From NCBI RefSeq assembly GCF_002127325.2, contig NC_035433.2, positions 95,880,723-95,944,722 of the forward strand: DNA of 64,000 bases, read 5' to 3'. Source of the stretch: Helianthus annuus. Taxonomy: Eukaryota; Streptophyta; Magnoliopsida; Asterales; Asteraceae. Position 1 is the first letter of the stretch, and each line of letters starts with the position of its first letter. Below the pieces are notes generated by a model. It saw only the letters and a program-made list of their open reading frames with translations, was not told the DNA's origin and ran no database searches. Both the position numbers and the translations under genes were made by a program. Shown one piece after another: positions 10,164 to 21,960 of this stretch.

Positions 10164-11462
10164 TTATACTTTTTGATTTTGATTGGATGATCGATCTGAT
10201 GAGCTGTTATTTTCTTTTTGAACATTTTTCTCCTTTTTGATTTTTTGTTTCTGTTCCGCTTTCTTCTTCAAAGGTTTTTGCTTAGAGCATTCACCTTTTT
10301 CAGTTGATTGCAGAACAGTTTTCTGAAATTTTTCTTTTAATTTCAAAAACAATTTTTGTTTTTCAATTTTTTCATTTTCATCATCAGATTTCTCATCATA
10401 ATCTTCAACTTTGACATTATCAAATTTTGTGACATCGTCACTTATTGGAACAGAATTGATCGGATTTGGACAGGGAAAATTCAAACTATCTGAAGAAGTC
10501 ACAAAACCTTTCAATTTCTTCTCAAGTTCATCAATCTTGTTTCTAGAATTCTCAGCTTCGTTTTCAAGCTGAGATATTCTTTCAAGATGAGACTTGATTG
10601 ATTTTTCATTCTCATTCTTCATGTTTTCAAGAACAGAATTTTCATTTTCCAAGACTTTTATCTGTTCTTGAAATTTTGTTTCATTTGCTTTCAAGTTCTT
10701 GTTCTCAAGCTTTATCCAGAAATCTTCATTTTCTGATTTCGACTCCTTTTCTTCTAACTCTTTGATTTTCTTTCGAGCACATTCACCTTCTTTTTCAAGA
10801 TTAATAATTTTCTGAAGATGGGAATTTATCATTTTTTGTTTTTCGATGTTATTTTGACTAAAAACATTTCTCCCATCTTCAAGAATTTTTATTTGACTTT
10901 GAAAATCTTTTTCAATTCTTGATTTTTCAATTTCAAAACTATTAATCTTTTCTTCAAAAACTTTTGCCTTTTCTTTCAACTTCTGATTTTCCAATGTCAA
11001 ACTGTTCAAATCACTTAACAGTTTAACATTTTCGGACTTCAGTTTCTCACAAGTTTTCTCCAATCTCAATATCTGTTTATCATCATCTTTCACCTCAATT
11101 TGTTCATTTTCCCTTTGGTCATCATTTTGGTTTTTCTTCTTTTCAGCATTGATCATTATCTGTTCTTCAATCTTTTCAACAAGCGAACGAATTGTCAGTT
11201 GAGAAAATTCTCCAGAAATCTTCAAGTTCAAGATATAATTTTCCCATTCTTCTTGAGGTAAAGCACTGACAAATTTTTCAACCCATTCTTCTGGTCCTTT
11301 GGTTATACCAATTTTGGACATTGAACGAACAAGATGTCTATATCTCTCAATGATAGTCTTTGTGTGTTCTCCTGGATAACCTGAAAAGGAATCAAATTCT
11401 TTCTTTAATACATTTATTCTATCAAGTGTTTCTTGAGTCATATTAAAGAAATTGGTATCCAT
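10164..11462 (-). CDS. Copia-type Gag with long coiled coil (432 aa)
   Basis: It starts at the ATG at 11462 (MDTNFFNMTQ) and ends at a stop at 10164. Residues 1-110 resemble the Copia gag fold (UBN2/DUF4219-like), with RYRHLVRSM, a typical EEWVEKFVSALP segment and ISGEFSQLT. Residues about 125-325 are a long heptad-rich, Glu/Lys/Asn-rich coiled coil. The tail is acidic, then Lys/Gln-rich. Gag makes the virus-like particle that packages element RNA in the cytoplasm. The CCHC RNA-binding part lies downstream in broken form (9321-10080). The open frame suggests fairly recent function, but the element lacks pol and would need a helper. Confidence 0.8.
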   Translation of the reverse strand: MDTNFFNMTQETLDRINVLKKEFDSFSGYPGEHTKTIIERYRHLVRSMSKIGITKGPEEWVEKFVSALPQEEWENYILNLKISGEFSQLTIRSLVEKIEEQIMINAEKKKNQNDDQRENEQIEVKDDDKQILRLEKTCEKLKSENVKLLSDLNSLTLENQKLKEKAKVFEEKINSFEIEKSRIEKDFQSQIKILEDGRNVFSQNNIEKQKMINSHLQKIINLEKEGECARKKIKELEEKESKSENEDFWIKLENKNLKANETKFQEQIKVLENENSVLENMKNENEKSIKSHLERISQLENEAENSRNKIDELEKKLKGFVTSSDSLNFPCPNPINSVPISDDVTKFDNVKVEDYDEKSDDENEKIEKQKLFLKLKEKFQKTVLQSTEKGECSKQKPLKKKAEQKQKIKKEKNVQKENNSSSDRSSNQNQKV

Positions 11463-11489
11463 GGTGACTTAGCACGTTTTTCAAAATCA

Positions 11490-11825
11490 GTGTCAAATAA
11501 GCGAAACCAGTGGGCTGTCACAAGAGCGAAACCTAAGTGTCACTAAAAGCGAAACCTTAAGTTGTCACACGAGCGAAACCTAAGTGTCACTAAAAGCGAA
11601 ACTCCTAAGTGTTCACAAAAGCGAAACCTCCTGATGACCTTTGGAGCGAAACCCTGATGTACTAAAGAGCGAAACCTCAAAGTTCACAAGAGCGAAACTA
11701 CTTGGTCTTTGGAGCGAAACCCTTCAACTTTGGTGACATAAGAGCGAAACCAGGTGTCCAAATGAGCGAAACCTGATGTCTAAATGAGCGAAATTACACG
11801 ATGTTCGTATAAGCGAAACCTAGTC
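11490..11825. repeat. Cluster of about 16 GCGAAACC motifs in the leader of element B
   Basis: The octamer GCGAAACC, usually preceded by A or GA, recurs about every 20-28 bases with variable text between. It lies between the primer site and the gag start. The same motif occurs in both orientations in B's LTRs (7058-7230 and 12225-12395). Confidence 0.85.
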
Positions 11826-12020
11826 TGAAGGTAATTTCATCCATTTTTAGTCTGATTTTCAGTGTCAAACTTTCCAGGGTTTGTCTATGCCCAAATGTCT
11901 ATGATCTGTGAAATTTTGAATGAATTTCGACTGGTAAAACTTTCTGAAATGATGAATGAGCATGTAGAAATCAGAATTTTGAGCGAAAAACGAGCTAAAC
12001 GGTAAGAACTCTTCCTCCTG

Positions 12021-12033
12021 AGCTCTGATACCA
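12021..12033 (-). other. Primer binding site (tRNA-iMet) of element B
   Basis: Minus-strand TGGTATCAGAGCT lies 2 bases inside the 5' LTR end at 12036. Confidence 0.8.
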
Positions 12034-12035
12034 CT

Positions 12036-12647
12036 TGTAGGAACGTGAAACGACCTGACGAGTCGATCAGAAGAGTGCTCAGACTGACTCAGAGGCGGAA
12101 TTCATTGATTCAGTCTTTGTTTAGCTTGATTTCACTATTTAACTACTGATTGTATTGATAAAATCACGAATACAAGCAGTCTTCACACCGGCAGCACCTC
12201 AGTATGGAATCGTACAACTGTTACTATGGTTTCGCTCTTGGAACCTATATATAGGCTTGTGGTTTCGCTCTTATGGACATGTCCATAAAAGCGAAACCAT
12301 CCATAAGGTTTCCCACATACGGACATGTAGACATATGCGAAACCATCCATAAGGTTTCCCACATACGGACATGTACATATAAGCGAAACCTTCATCTAAG
12401 ACACATATGCTATCCTGTTTTCTCGTAACACGTGCCCTAATCTAACATTCTAAGACTAAGACTTGATCCAGGACGAAGTCAATAGATGTAGTGCACCAAC
12501 AAACTCCCCCTCAGATGTTGACGAGTCGTTCATCAAGTCTTTGACCACTTCATGTCCGCACTTCTTCAGTCTTGATTAGTCTCTGGGCTTATCTCTCTTT
12601 ATCTAAGACTCGAACGAAGATGTAGTCGACAGACAACTGCACTAACA
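12036..12647 (-). repeat. 5' LTR of Copia element B
   Basis: Same length and structure as 6871-7482, including the internal second start with its polypurine tract. About 13 base differences between the copies by eye. Confidence 0.85.
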
Positions 12648-12702
12648 TTATCCAATGCCATTTCACTTGTTTCCTCGCATGTTTCCTTGTTCTTTTTAGA
12701 CA

Positions 12703-13812
12703 ATGCCTCCTCGACGAGATGCACAACCTATAACTAATGAAGAAGTCGCAGCCCTTGTCCCTCATCAAATGGCGGCTGTGATTCCGGGCATAGTAACCCA
12801 GATCCATCAGTTATACAACAACAATAACAACAAAAATGCTCAATGTAATTTCAAGACCTTCAACTCTGCTAAACCTTTGAAGTTTTCTGGGTCTCAAGGA
12901 GCAACTGCACTCCTGCAACGGTTCGAAAGTTTGGAAAGCACATTCAGACACGTGCAGTGTCCGAATGAGCGTAAGGTTGAGTTTGCATCTAGTGTGTTCG
13001 AGAAGCGTGCTCTTACCTGGTGGAACGGTGTAATGCGTGATAGGGGTGCCGATGTGGCACTAGCTCAAACTTAGGAAGAGCTTCGAGCTCTAATGATGAA
13101 GGAGTTCTGTCCTCTTCATGAGCTTAGAGCGTTGGAAAGGGAATTTGACGATTTAAAGCAAGACAGTGGTGAACATCGAGCCTACACTGACCGTTATGAG
13201 GAACTGAGCCTGTTATGTCCTGCTATGGTTACGCCTTTGGATATCGTTACTGGTAGCAACCCTACTACCGTCAAACAGGCCATTGAATTGTCTGCTACAA
13301 TAACTGAATCCCAGATCAGGAAGGGTAAGCTTTTTCGAACGGGCGACCCGAAATCATCTGACAAGTCTACACAAGAAGAACCGAATGGTAAACTGACTGA
13401 GACATCCAAGAAGAAGAAGCGCAAGGCTTCACAAAACTGTGCAATAACTGCTCAGAACAACCAGGTTACACCAAACCAGCCAGCACAACCTCATACAAGG
13501 AAAAATTATGTTGGTACCGCACCTTTGTGCAAAAAATTCAACCGTCATCATCTGGAGCAAGTGCAGTGTCACAAATGTACCCACTGTGGGCGATTGGGAC
13601 ATTTGGTCAATACCTGCCGTTATGCTAACCAAGCTGCTGCAAATCCTGTTGCTACTCAAGCACAGTTTCCACCTGGGTCGTGTTATAACTGTGGTGACCT
13701 TATTCACTACCGAAACAATTGCCCAAGACTTGTTAACGCAAATCCAGCGCGTGGACGAGTGTTTAACATAAACGAGGCAAACGCGAATGATAATGCAGCA
13801 GTGAACAATTAG
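12703..13812 (+). pseudogene. Gypsy Gag of element C, one nonsense codon and one in-frame deletion
   Basis: It starts MPPRRDAQ at 12703, after a TTTTTAG acceptor-like site. The order is capsid-like domain (KPLKFSGSQGATALL to LTWWNGVMRDRG), a Lys-rich linker, a His/Cys-rich segment with GHLVNTC, then a CCHC knuckle (CYNCGDLIHYRNNC). It ends NDNAAVNN with a stop at 13810-13812. A TAG at 13072 replaces the Trp codon kept in element 1 and F (AQTW). About 17 codons found in the relatives (KAIE..GLPD..QD) are missing after VTPLD near 13240. The protein stops where E continues into protease, so this is a gag-only gene, now inactive. Confidence 0.8.
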
Positions 13813-14899
13813 TCTTTTGTATTTCCTTGTATGTTATCTTTTGGATGTTTGAATCGACTCAGTTATTATATAAATAAAATTCGTTGTTTCAATTTTATTT
13901 TACAAAACTGTTATGTCATTTTTATAATCCCTTGTGATCCCCCCCCCCTCGAAAATCTTAAGTGCTCGTTTCTTTTTAAGAAACTAAGCCGAATTCCTAT
14001 TAAGATCTTTCTATCTTCATAGTTAGAATCTTGAACATGTTTAAAATGCCAAATGAAATCCACGGATTGGATTCCTGGTGTGCTTTAAAATACTCGTGTC
14101 CAAGTTAACAAACAAATTAACAAAATTATAAAAAATTAAAGATCAAGTTAAACAATTATGTGATTATGTGCTTATATGTTTTCTTTTAGGTTTTGTGTTT
14201 TGTGTAATCCGAATAATCATTATCTAAATCCTCATAGAATCTTCCATATCTCCATATGGGGGATTCATAGTAGGATATCCAAAGGTACTACCGTAAATCC
14301 TTAATGGGCTTCTACGTAATAGTTAAGACCCTTGGATTATGAAGTACTATTCTATATATGGAAGATTGATTCAAAATCTGGTTAGGAATATCATGTGAAG
14401 ATCCCTTAAGTGGTCTATTTAAGGAGATCGTACGACGGTCTGGTTAAGGAGATCATGTGTTGATCTAGTTAAAAAGATCGTTCGTTGGTCTAGTTAAAAA
14501 GATCCTTTGGTGGTCTAGTCAAGTCACTTCATGTTTATTCGATTGATTTTTCCCCTACACATCATGAAATGAAATGTGCAGACTGTGCAAGGAATTACGT
14601 AACTATGGATGCATACATAATTATGGAATTCAGTGCATAGAAACCACAGCAAGTTTTGTCATGTGTTGAGACCTATAGTGATGAGAATAACGAAACAGGA
14701 ACAATGTAGAAAGGGGCATGGTGGATACGCCGCTGGTAGTTCCTATATATAAGTGTTCCTTATTACATTGCAAACGTAGAGTTATTTAAGTTATTAGAAG
14801 TCCTGGAACTTGACCAATGTTATTTATCTTACACTCTCCGACTCTGATTTCGAGCACACACAAGTTTCCTCTAAAAATAAATTTCAGGACGAAAATCCT
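13813..14899 (+). other. Non-coding 3' internal region of element C
   Basis: No gene is seen. Part is homologous in reverse to 24770-25830 and 58870-59920 of the sister elements, but the 105-bp array present there is absent. A 40-base segment near 14716-14756 with a TATATATA site matches part of the sister LTRs. Just before the PPT a short pol-tail remnant (CAAGTTTCCTCTAAA) recalls the end of E's pol. Confidence 0.6.
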
Positions 14900-14913
14900 A
14901 AAGTAGGGGAGAC
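14900..14913 (+). other. Polypurine tract of element C
   Basis: AAAGTAGGGGAGAC immediately precedes TGTGACACC of the 3' LTR. The identical tract is found in E, element 1 and F. Confidence 0.88.
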
Positions 14914-16044
14914 TGTGACACCTGTGTTACTACAGCTATCACACAAATACCAAACCAATGAAATATTGTATTTCATGCTTGGGATTTGTATAAATATGTG
15001 TATCATTTGCACATATCAATTCTTGTTCAATTTCGAGCTCTAAATCGCTTTCGGAAGGTTATACGCGAACTGATCCGTAAACGTAAACACTTTAACGCGA
15101 AAAACACTCCGGAATAGTGACATAGGCTTAATATACCTTAAATAACCTTTACATAACTTAGAAATAAGTTTTGGATGGTTTGGTGTGTCGAAATCAAGTT
15201 TATTCATTTACAGCGACTAATTTCGACAAACTGCGAAAGTATGCCGATTCGTACTGTAAGGAATATTCCGGAACATGATCATAAGTTAAACATGCCCTAA
15301 ATATCCATTACATAGCTTAGAAATAGGCTTTGAGGTGTTAGGTGCGCAAAAAGAAACTTATTTGATCAACAGGGACTAAAAGCGTCAAAAAGAGCATAAG
15401 TTTGCATTTTCGCGCATATCTTACATTCTGAATATATCCGGACATCCAAAAAGTTATGTAATCGTTAAAATATTTTATTTTAATGATTGCAATGATAAAA
15501 TCCCGTTCGTCGCGTAATTTGGATAGTTTTTCGCGTCCGTTCGTGTTTCGTCGTAATTAACCGAACAACGCAACTGTACGACCAAACGAACCGATATCCG
15601 ACATATTTTTGAGCATATACTTTAACATCCTTTTAGAGCCTTGAAAATGGGTTAACGAGGTTGAAACGCATCGAAAATGGCTTAAAAGTGTTGCAGGGAC
15701 CAGTTCTGCCATTTTGGCAAAGTTTCTTGATCTGGCTAGTGGTGGCGTCGCGCCACAGCCTCATCTGGGCAGAAAAAAATCAGTTTCAGCAACAGCAGGG
15801 CTATTTTTGACAACCAGGCTGTTTTTCAGGGGCTTTTATGTAACATTCTCAATACCATGTGCTAGTTTTGGACACCCATAGAATTGTAAAACAATGTGCC
15901 ACACATGGATGGTTTTGATCCTTGTTTTGCAACACCATTTGATGGTTTTTGAGTTCCCCATGTTTTGTAAACCATGGGTGACACATGGAAGGTCAAGATC
16001 GAAGCTCGTTTATCGATGAACGATCCTAACGGTTCTTGATTTTC

Positions 16045-16052
16045 TATAAATA
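16045..16052 (+). promoter_or_regulatory. TATA box of element C LTR
   Basis: TATAAATA is followed by ACCCAACCC. The corresponding site in sister LTRs is TATAAATA followed by a C run. Confidence 0.65.
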
Positions 16053-17329
16053 CCCAACCCATTTCATTCCAAACCCACACATTGATCTGAATTTTCTCTA
16101 AGTTGAAGCTCAAAGCTTCATAACTGAGAATTTTTGGATCAAATCTCCTAGCTTGGACCTTTTATAAGTATTCTTTCATACTTTTATGCGTTTTTAAGCG
16201 TAAAAGTCAAACTGTGTTTGACTTTCTGCTTTGACCAGGTTATGGTCAACACGAAGTTCGTTTGAACTTCGCAACGTGAGTGTAATCACGATGGTTATAG
16301 TCCCTAGTGACTATACCTACTGATTACCACGTTGATTAGGTGTAGTCACGAATCATAGTTTCGGTCAAATTGCGCGTTTATGCGTATTTTGCAACCAAAC
16401 TATTCTTGGGTATCAAAACCCTTTGTTTTGATAGCAAACTTGTTTTCTAACTTCGTTAAACATGTTTTAACATGTTTAACTCGTCACTTTAGGTTTAGTG
16501 CTTATATAGGGTCGTAAGGTAAGCGGTCTAAACAACCGCTTAGACTTTCGAACCCGCCCCATTTGGTCGATCATTAGGATTCGACCAAACATATTTTGTG
16601 ATCATAGTTGTATTGGGAATAACTTTCGAGGTTATACCTTATGGTCACCAAGTTTAAGTAGTTGTATGATAGGTAGTTTATATGCCTTAGGAAAATGACC
16701 AAAATGCCCTTTTTACGCATAAATTCATTTTAAGCATATGTAACCTAAAGTTTTACATCTAAACTGATTAGGCAACATTATAAGACATGTTAAGGCATAT
16801 AATACTTGTCATAGGACTAGTTAGGCGGTCTGAACGCGTTTTACGCGAACGACGCGTTAAAGTAGCGTAAGCTACCTAAACGGGTCGTAATGGGTCGTAA
16901 GCACTTAGGTTAGGTTTCGATTTAGTATGTAGGCTTTGTTAAACCATATTACATGAGTCCCCATACTCATTTGGTTTACGAAAGCTCATTCTATCCGATC
17001 TTCCGATTTAGGTCCGGTTTATTTACATAGTTACCTATATTAGGTGTCGTTTGATTCCGTGATCCCTCTAGCTTTGATTGTTTGTTATTCAAGACTTCTA
17101 AGCAATCTCAAGTGAGTACATAGTCCCCTCTTTTACTATTTTCAAATGTTTTGGGGTGAAACATGTGTGCTTAATTGTTATTTTCATGATTTCAAAGTAT
17201 AAATTGATTATACATGCTAAGTACATATCTTTTGACAAAATGAATGATTATTTATGGTTTAAACACTAATTTTCAAAGATTATAAAATAAATTTTTGGGT
17301 TGTACTTATTTTATACATTCACCAAACCG

Positions 17330-17830
17330 ATTGGTAGTATGATATAGCGCTATAGGATTGGACACCCCTTTCCTGTTGTATGGAATGTCAAAAACCAATT
17401 TTTATCCAAATAGAGATTGCCTTTGTGGTATTTCTATAGTCTCTAAGGTGTAGTTTGATACACTAAGGTTTGAAAGAATTATAAATCACATTTTTTTGTA
17501 TATTTTGTTATACTTCCAAAGTATGGTTTGATATGCTCTCATATGTGATATTTATTACCAAGGTATATTTGATATACTATGTACAAAACCAACATATATT
17601 TTGTTAATTACTAAAACATAGTTTAATATGTTTTTTATAAAACCAAAGCATAGTTTAATATGTTATTTATAAAACCAAGGTATACTTATGATATACTACT
17701 GAAAACTATTATTTTGACAACTAAAGTATAATTGATATACTATCTGTTTAACTATTTTGGAACTAAAATATATTTTAATATATTACTTATTCGACTTTTT
17801 TAAAACCATGGTACATTTTTATATATACTA
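17330..17830. repeat. Diverged AT-rich tandem repeat in the C LTR
   Basis: About nine loose copies of a roughly 50-60 bp unit are built on ACCAAAGTATAGTTTGATAT followed by TACT and AT-rich text. The half-sites GTAT and ATAC recur in each copy. I see no coding potential. Confidence 0.6.
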
Positions 17831-18335
17831 CAAACCTTTTTATCAAAACATTGTTTTACAAACAACATATTTTATACAAATTCATTTTACTTGGTTATTT
17901 AATTATCTATGCATTATTCTTTTATATCATCAAATTTCTTATAAATTTTCGCATGATTTATAAAGAAAACATTTTTAAGTTCATGACTACTTTTTGTTAA
18001 ACATTCTTTTAAACTTACAAGTCATGAATCATGCATTAATAAAACCTATGTATCTCACAGGAATTTTTATGCTGACGAACCTATTTTTACACATGTTTTA
18101 GGTGCTGCTATGTGATGATTGTTGATACATGCTATACATAGGATGGACTCTTGTCTTAGCGACTTTAAAACTTGAAAGACAATATTTGTATTTATTTGAT
18201 TTGTAATAAAACAATGCGTTCAATAATGCAATAGCACAAAACTATTTAATCCATGGTTGTGAAACAATGATTCTGTTATGACACTCCCCGACATTTCCAC
18301 CACGATTTGTTGTTTTACGTGGTCAGGGTGTGACA

Positions 18336-20633
18336 CCGGCAACTTTCCGATGAGTTTTTTTGACCTATTCCTACTGTTTCCTTTTGTTTTCGTAGTGATT
18401 CAACTCGTTTAACATCAAATAACGTTTAGGTGGGCTGTTTAGTGGTGATTAAACGGGTCAGTTTGGTGGTGGAACAGCCACCGCCGGCGACGGTGGAGCC
18501 GGCCGGCGACAAAGGTGATGGTGGTGATATGGTGACACTCGGTTCAAGTTTTAGTTAGTTCATGCTCCGGTTTAGTTAGGGTTAAATTTCGGGTTTTTGG
18601 TTCGAGTTTACTCGGGTCAGACTTGGTTGAGGAGTTCGGGTTCGGTTCAGTCAACGGTTCGAGTCAGCCGCGGTCAACAGGTCAAAGTGTCAACCCGGGT
18701 CAAACCCAGTTAACCCAGTTAACTCGGTTGAATTGGTCAACTCAGCGAGTCAACTTGGTCAACCCGGTTGACTCGGTCAACTCAGTCAACCTACTTGAAA
18801 GGTCGACGCGAGAGCTTTGGTAAAAATTTTAACGGCGTGAATAATATCGTTATTTATATCGCTTTAAATACTTACGTGACAAACGAGCTCGAACCGAATA
18901 AATTGACGAAAATATTAGTTAAAGTTACTTGGTTTTATTTACCATATTGTTAATATAGATTGATTATACATATTCACTGTTTGAATCTTGATTGAATTTT
19001 GATAAAATAACGACAACTCGTGTTGTCGGGGGCGTCTAAAAACAGAGGAAACTCTGCCCGTTTTTCGAGAAAATCCGTAAAATAATTACGTTTTATTATA
19101 AAACAAAGTATCGGAATTCGAGTAATATTTTTTTATAAAAACAAATACAAGGATAACATTACTTTTGACAACACTTTACAACATACGAAAACGAGGATTC
19201 GAATATTATTTCCGACAATTATTTTATAAAAAAATAAATATAGACTATACATTTATTTCAAACATCAAATAGCTTGGATTTCTTTTATAAAATAAATATA
19301 GTTATGTATTTATTTCAATTACCAACCAACACGAATTCGATTTATAAAAATAAATATAATTTATATATTTATTTTAAATATCGTACAAAACAAATTCTGT
19401 TATAAAAACAAATATAGTTATATATTTATTTTCAAACACGACAACTTGATGATTCTTTCAGTAGAAAGAAATACAACTAATATATTTCTTTTAAACGACT
19501 TCAACACGAAAACTCTATTAAATAAATATAACTCTTCATATTTATTTTATACGCCTAAACGGCATATACGAAGATTTTGACAAAGATCATACGAGACGCG
19601 ACACATAACGGGTTTGTAATATATTACTTTCGAATTAATATTCTTGACATAAACGTATAATTTCTCGAGACAACTAACGCGATTATAATAATATATTTAT
19701 ATATTTTTACATAAATATTTATTCATTTAAAATCTTTCGAGAACTAAGCATTCCAAGACTTAGTAATCTCACCGACATTAAACGAAACTTAACAAATATA
19801 ATATTATCGTTTTCTTTGAGTTAACAACAAACCCTCGAATCGTTTGGACAACGATTCGGTAAAGCTCGGTGACACGTAGTTTAACTACGTCACTTTATTA
19901 GGAACTTATAGTTATTCCGTTTTAGGAATGTTTATAGAATGCCGCTAGCGAGTCGCGTCTTGGCAACGACATCACGGAGTCGTATTAAGCTAGCTTTACA
20001 CAAGAAAATCCAGGTGAGTTCATAACCCCCACTTTTTACGGTTCTACGTTTTGATAAATGTTTTCGGGGGTGGAAAGACATGCAGGTTTTGCAAAAGTAA
20101 ACAATTTCTCGATAAACGAAAACTCATTTCTAAACCGTGTCACGAATTGACTTCAAGGAACTCAGATGGTTTACGAACGATTTATACTGAATATACCGGT
20201 TTACAAAACAAAGCGTATTTACGAAACATGCATGATTTTAATGACTAGAGACGGGAATGTCCTAATTACAACAATAGGACTGGGTTGGTCTGCGTACGAA
20301 AATCCCCCTTTCTTTTAACTGTTTTCGGATTTATAAACATCGGGGGTGAGATACATGTTTCAAATGTTCAAATGTTTCAATGGTATGGTTTAGCTAAGGA
20401 ATAACCTGTTAGATCACGTGGATGATGTAGTATCTCTCCTAAGTGCCATTAATCTAGTATAGACCGAGGGACATGAGTGGTAGATCTATCTGGGTGTAGC
20501 GAGCCCCACTCATGGGTCCCTGTGTGGCTGCATATGGTGACTATGTCATTCCCGCTGGATGGAGCGGAGGAAATTCGCTAGGTTTTAGCACTTCCTACAC
20601 ACCACACATATTAATGTCTTAGCTACACATTAA
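18336..20633 (+). repeat. LTR 'J' of a long-LTR Gypsy element, first visible part
   Basis: Forward orientation. The GTTGACTCGG-type words at 18600-18800 mark it as the same family as H. It begins where C ends and stops at the ATTAA target site of element 1, and its last 390 bp resume at 40247-40636. The upstream start of this LTR is absent, as expected if C is inserted in it and the left part lies before the window. No gene is seen. Short frames such as 18623-18823 come from TCAACC-rich repeats. Confidence 0.6.
19080..19560. repeat. AT-rich tandem repeat within LTR J
   Basis: Six or so diverged units of about 60 bp each contain AAATAAATATA and, shortly after, TATATTTATTT. These are short inverted repeats that could fold. 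Confidence 0.6.
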
Positions 20634-21489
20634 TGTCACACCCCAACCACGTAGAACATACAAAACGTGGCGGAAACGTCGGGGAGTGTTGTAACAGAAT
20701 CAATTGTTTCAAATCCATGGCAAATGAAGTTTCGTTTTATAAATCAAACATGAAAGTTTACATTGTCTAAACAAGAATCAAAGCGTACATAACATAAATT
20801 AACTAGTTCTTGTCTCGTTTTAAGTCACTAAGGCACAGGTCCGCCTAAGTATGTCTTGATAAGTCCTATGCATCATCTCCTGAAAACACATGTGAAAATA
20901 GGTACGTCAACATAAAAATGCCTGTGAGATACATTGGTTTTGTGAAAACGGAATTCATGACTTATGTTTGAGAAAATGTTTAGTCATGAACCTCGTATTT
21001 TGCTTTGTCTTGTAAATCATTTGAAAAACGGTAAGATCAAATGATATGTATAAATAAGAAGACACTGTATGGTTAAACGGATAACCATGAAAAATGCATT
21101 TGTATAAGATAAGTCGTTTGTAAAGCAATGTCTCGTGAAAAGTGTGTTATTTGTATAAAATGTCATATGTCTCAAATTGAAATGATTCAAATAACGCTAC
21201 GATATGTTAATACCATACAAACACTTATATATAGGAAGTACCAGCGGCGTATCCACCATGCTTGTATCATATTACACACGCCTCGTTACTTAATCCCTTA
21301 CTCAAACCAAACCATCAGAATGAAATGTTTAACAACGGTAGAAATGTTCATGTATAGTTAAATGTCTATTGTCAAATGTAATTCATGTCAACGGATACAA
21401 CTGGTTTACACGGTTCAATGGTTACAGACGGTTCATGAAATCAAAAGGGGTAAGACGGTTCACATAGTCAAATGGTTACAACGGTTCAA

Positions 21490-21960
21490 AATATAGGGTA
21501 ATGTGTTCATATGCTGGATGAGCATATGCATCAGAAATGCAATGTGAAACAATGTACTACGTATGCACACAATGGGCGTACGTAGCATGAAATGTATTGT
21601 AGAGTACAACGGTTCAAAATGTAGTATACTGTGTTCATATGCTGGGTGAGCATATGCAACAGAAATGCAATGTGAAACAATGTACTACGTATGCACACAA
21701 TGGGCGTACGTAGCATGAAATGTATTGTAGAGTACAACGGTTCAAAATGTAGAATACTGTGTTCATATGCTGGATGAGCATATGCAACAGATATGCAATG
21801 TGAAACAATGTACTACGTATGCACACAATGGGCGTACGTAGCATAAATGTGATGTAAAGCAATGTACTAAGTACGCACACAATGGGCATACATAGCATAA
21901 ACACAATGAAATCATGTACTATATATGTACTATCGAACATAGCAGTATATGATGTGAAAA
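21490..21960. repeat. 128-bp tandem array in element 1, left LTR
   Basis: About 3.5 units with a period of 128 bases (GTGTTCATATG at 21503, 21631 and 21759). Each unit carries two perfect inverted repeats, CATATGC/GCATATG and CTACGTA/TACGTAG, plus a CAACGGTTCAAAATG word. The frames reading through it are repeat by-products. Confidence 0.85.

Larger units (their letters stand above)
6871..12647 (-). mobile_element. Gag-only Ty1/Copia-type element 'B' (reverse)
   Basis: It has two 612-bp LTRs (6871-7482 and 12036-12647), a tRNA-iMet primer site, a gag gene with a long coiled coil, and a decayed CCHC region. The 1.8 kb before the PPT is non-coding, with no integrase, reverse transcriptase or RNase H. 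The target duplication is TTACC (6866-6870) against TTATC (12648-12652), one mismatch. The uninterrupted leaders of element 1 and F show the empty site. About 13 LTR differences by eye give roughly 2% divergence. Confidence 0.82.
6711..12699 (+). other. Likely 5'UTR intron of element C, split by Copia element B
   Basis: A GTGAGTG donor at 6711 and a T-rich tract ending in AG at 12698-12699 lie 3 bases before the gag ATG. Both are conserved in E, element 1, F and (weaker) G. The ancestral intron would be about 200 bases; B adds 5.8 kb. I infer splicing and cannot see it. Confidence 0.5.
5856..18335 (+). mobile_element. Gag-only Gypsy element 'C' (forward), interrupted by B and truncated on the left by G
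   Basis: Parts in order: 5' LTR remnant, PBS, leader with Copia element B inserted, gag, about 1.1 kb of non-coding DNA, PPT and a complete 3.4 kb 3' LTR. No protease, reverse transcriptase, RNase H or integrase is present, so it is non-autonomous. The two LTR pieces differ at about 20 of 469 comparable positions by eye, which makes it one of the oldest elements here. The right flank CCGGC (18336-18340) should be one target duplication; the left one is outside the window. Confidence 0.75.
14914..18335 (+). repeat. 3' LTR of element C (3422 bp)
   Basis: It runs from TGTGACACCTGTG to GGGTGTGACA. A TATA box is at 16045, with a start region near 16075. An AT-rich tandem region (17330-17830) takes the place of the 128-bp array of the sister elements. 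The final 450 bp match 5856-6324. Open frames inside are short and unconserved. Confidence 0.82.

Noticed and set aside
12501..12501. Right end of B's LTR at the CACCAACA at 12501 (466-bp LTR)
   Set aside because: Homology between the two copies continues 146 bases further to CACTAACA, where the target duplication lies, so the functional LTR is 612 bp.
13831..14022. Short forward frames after C's gag as a small gene
   Set aside because: Not kept in element 1 or F. AT-rich 3' non-coding DNA.
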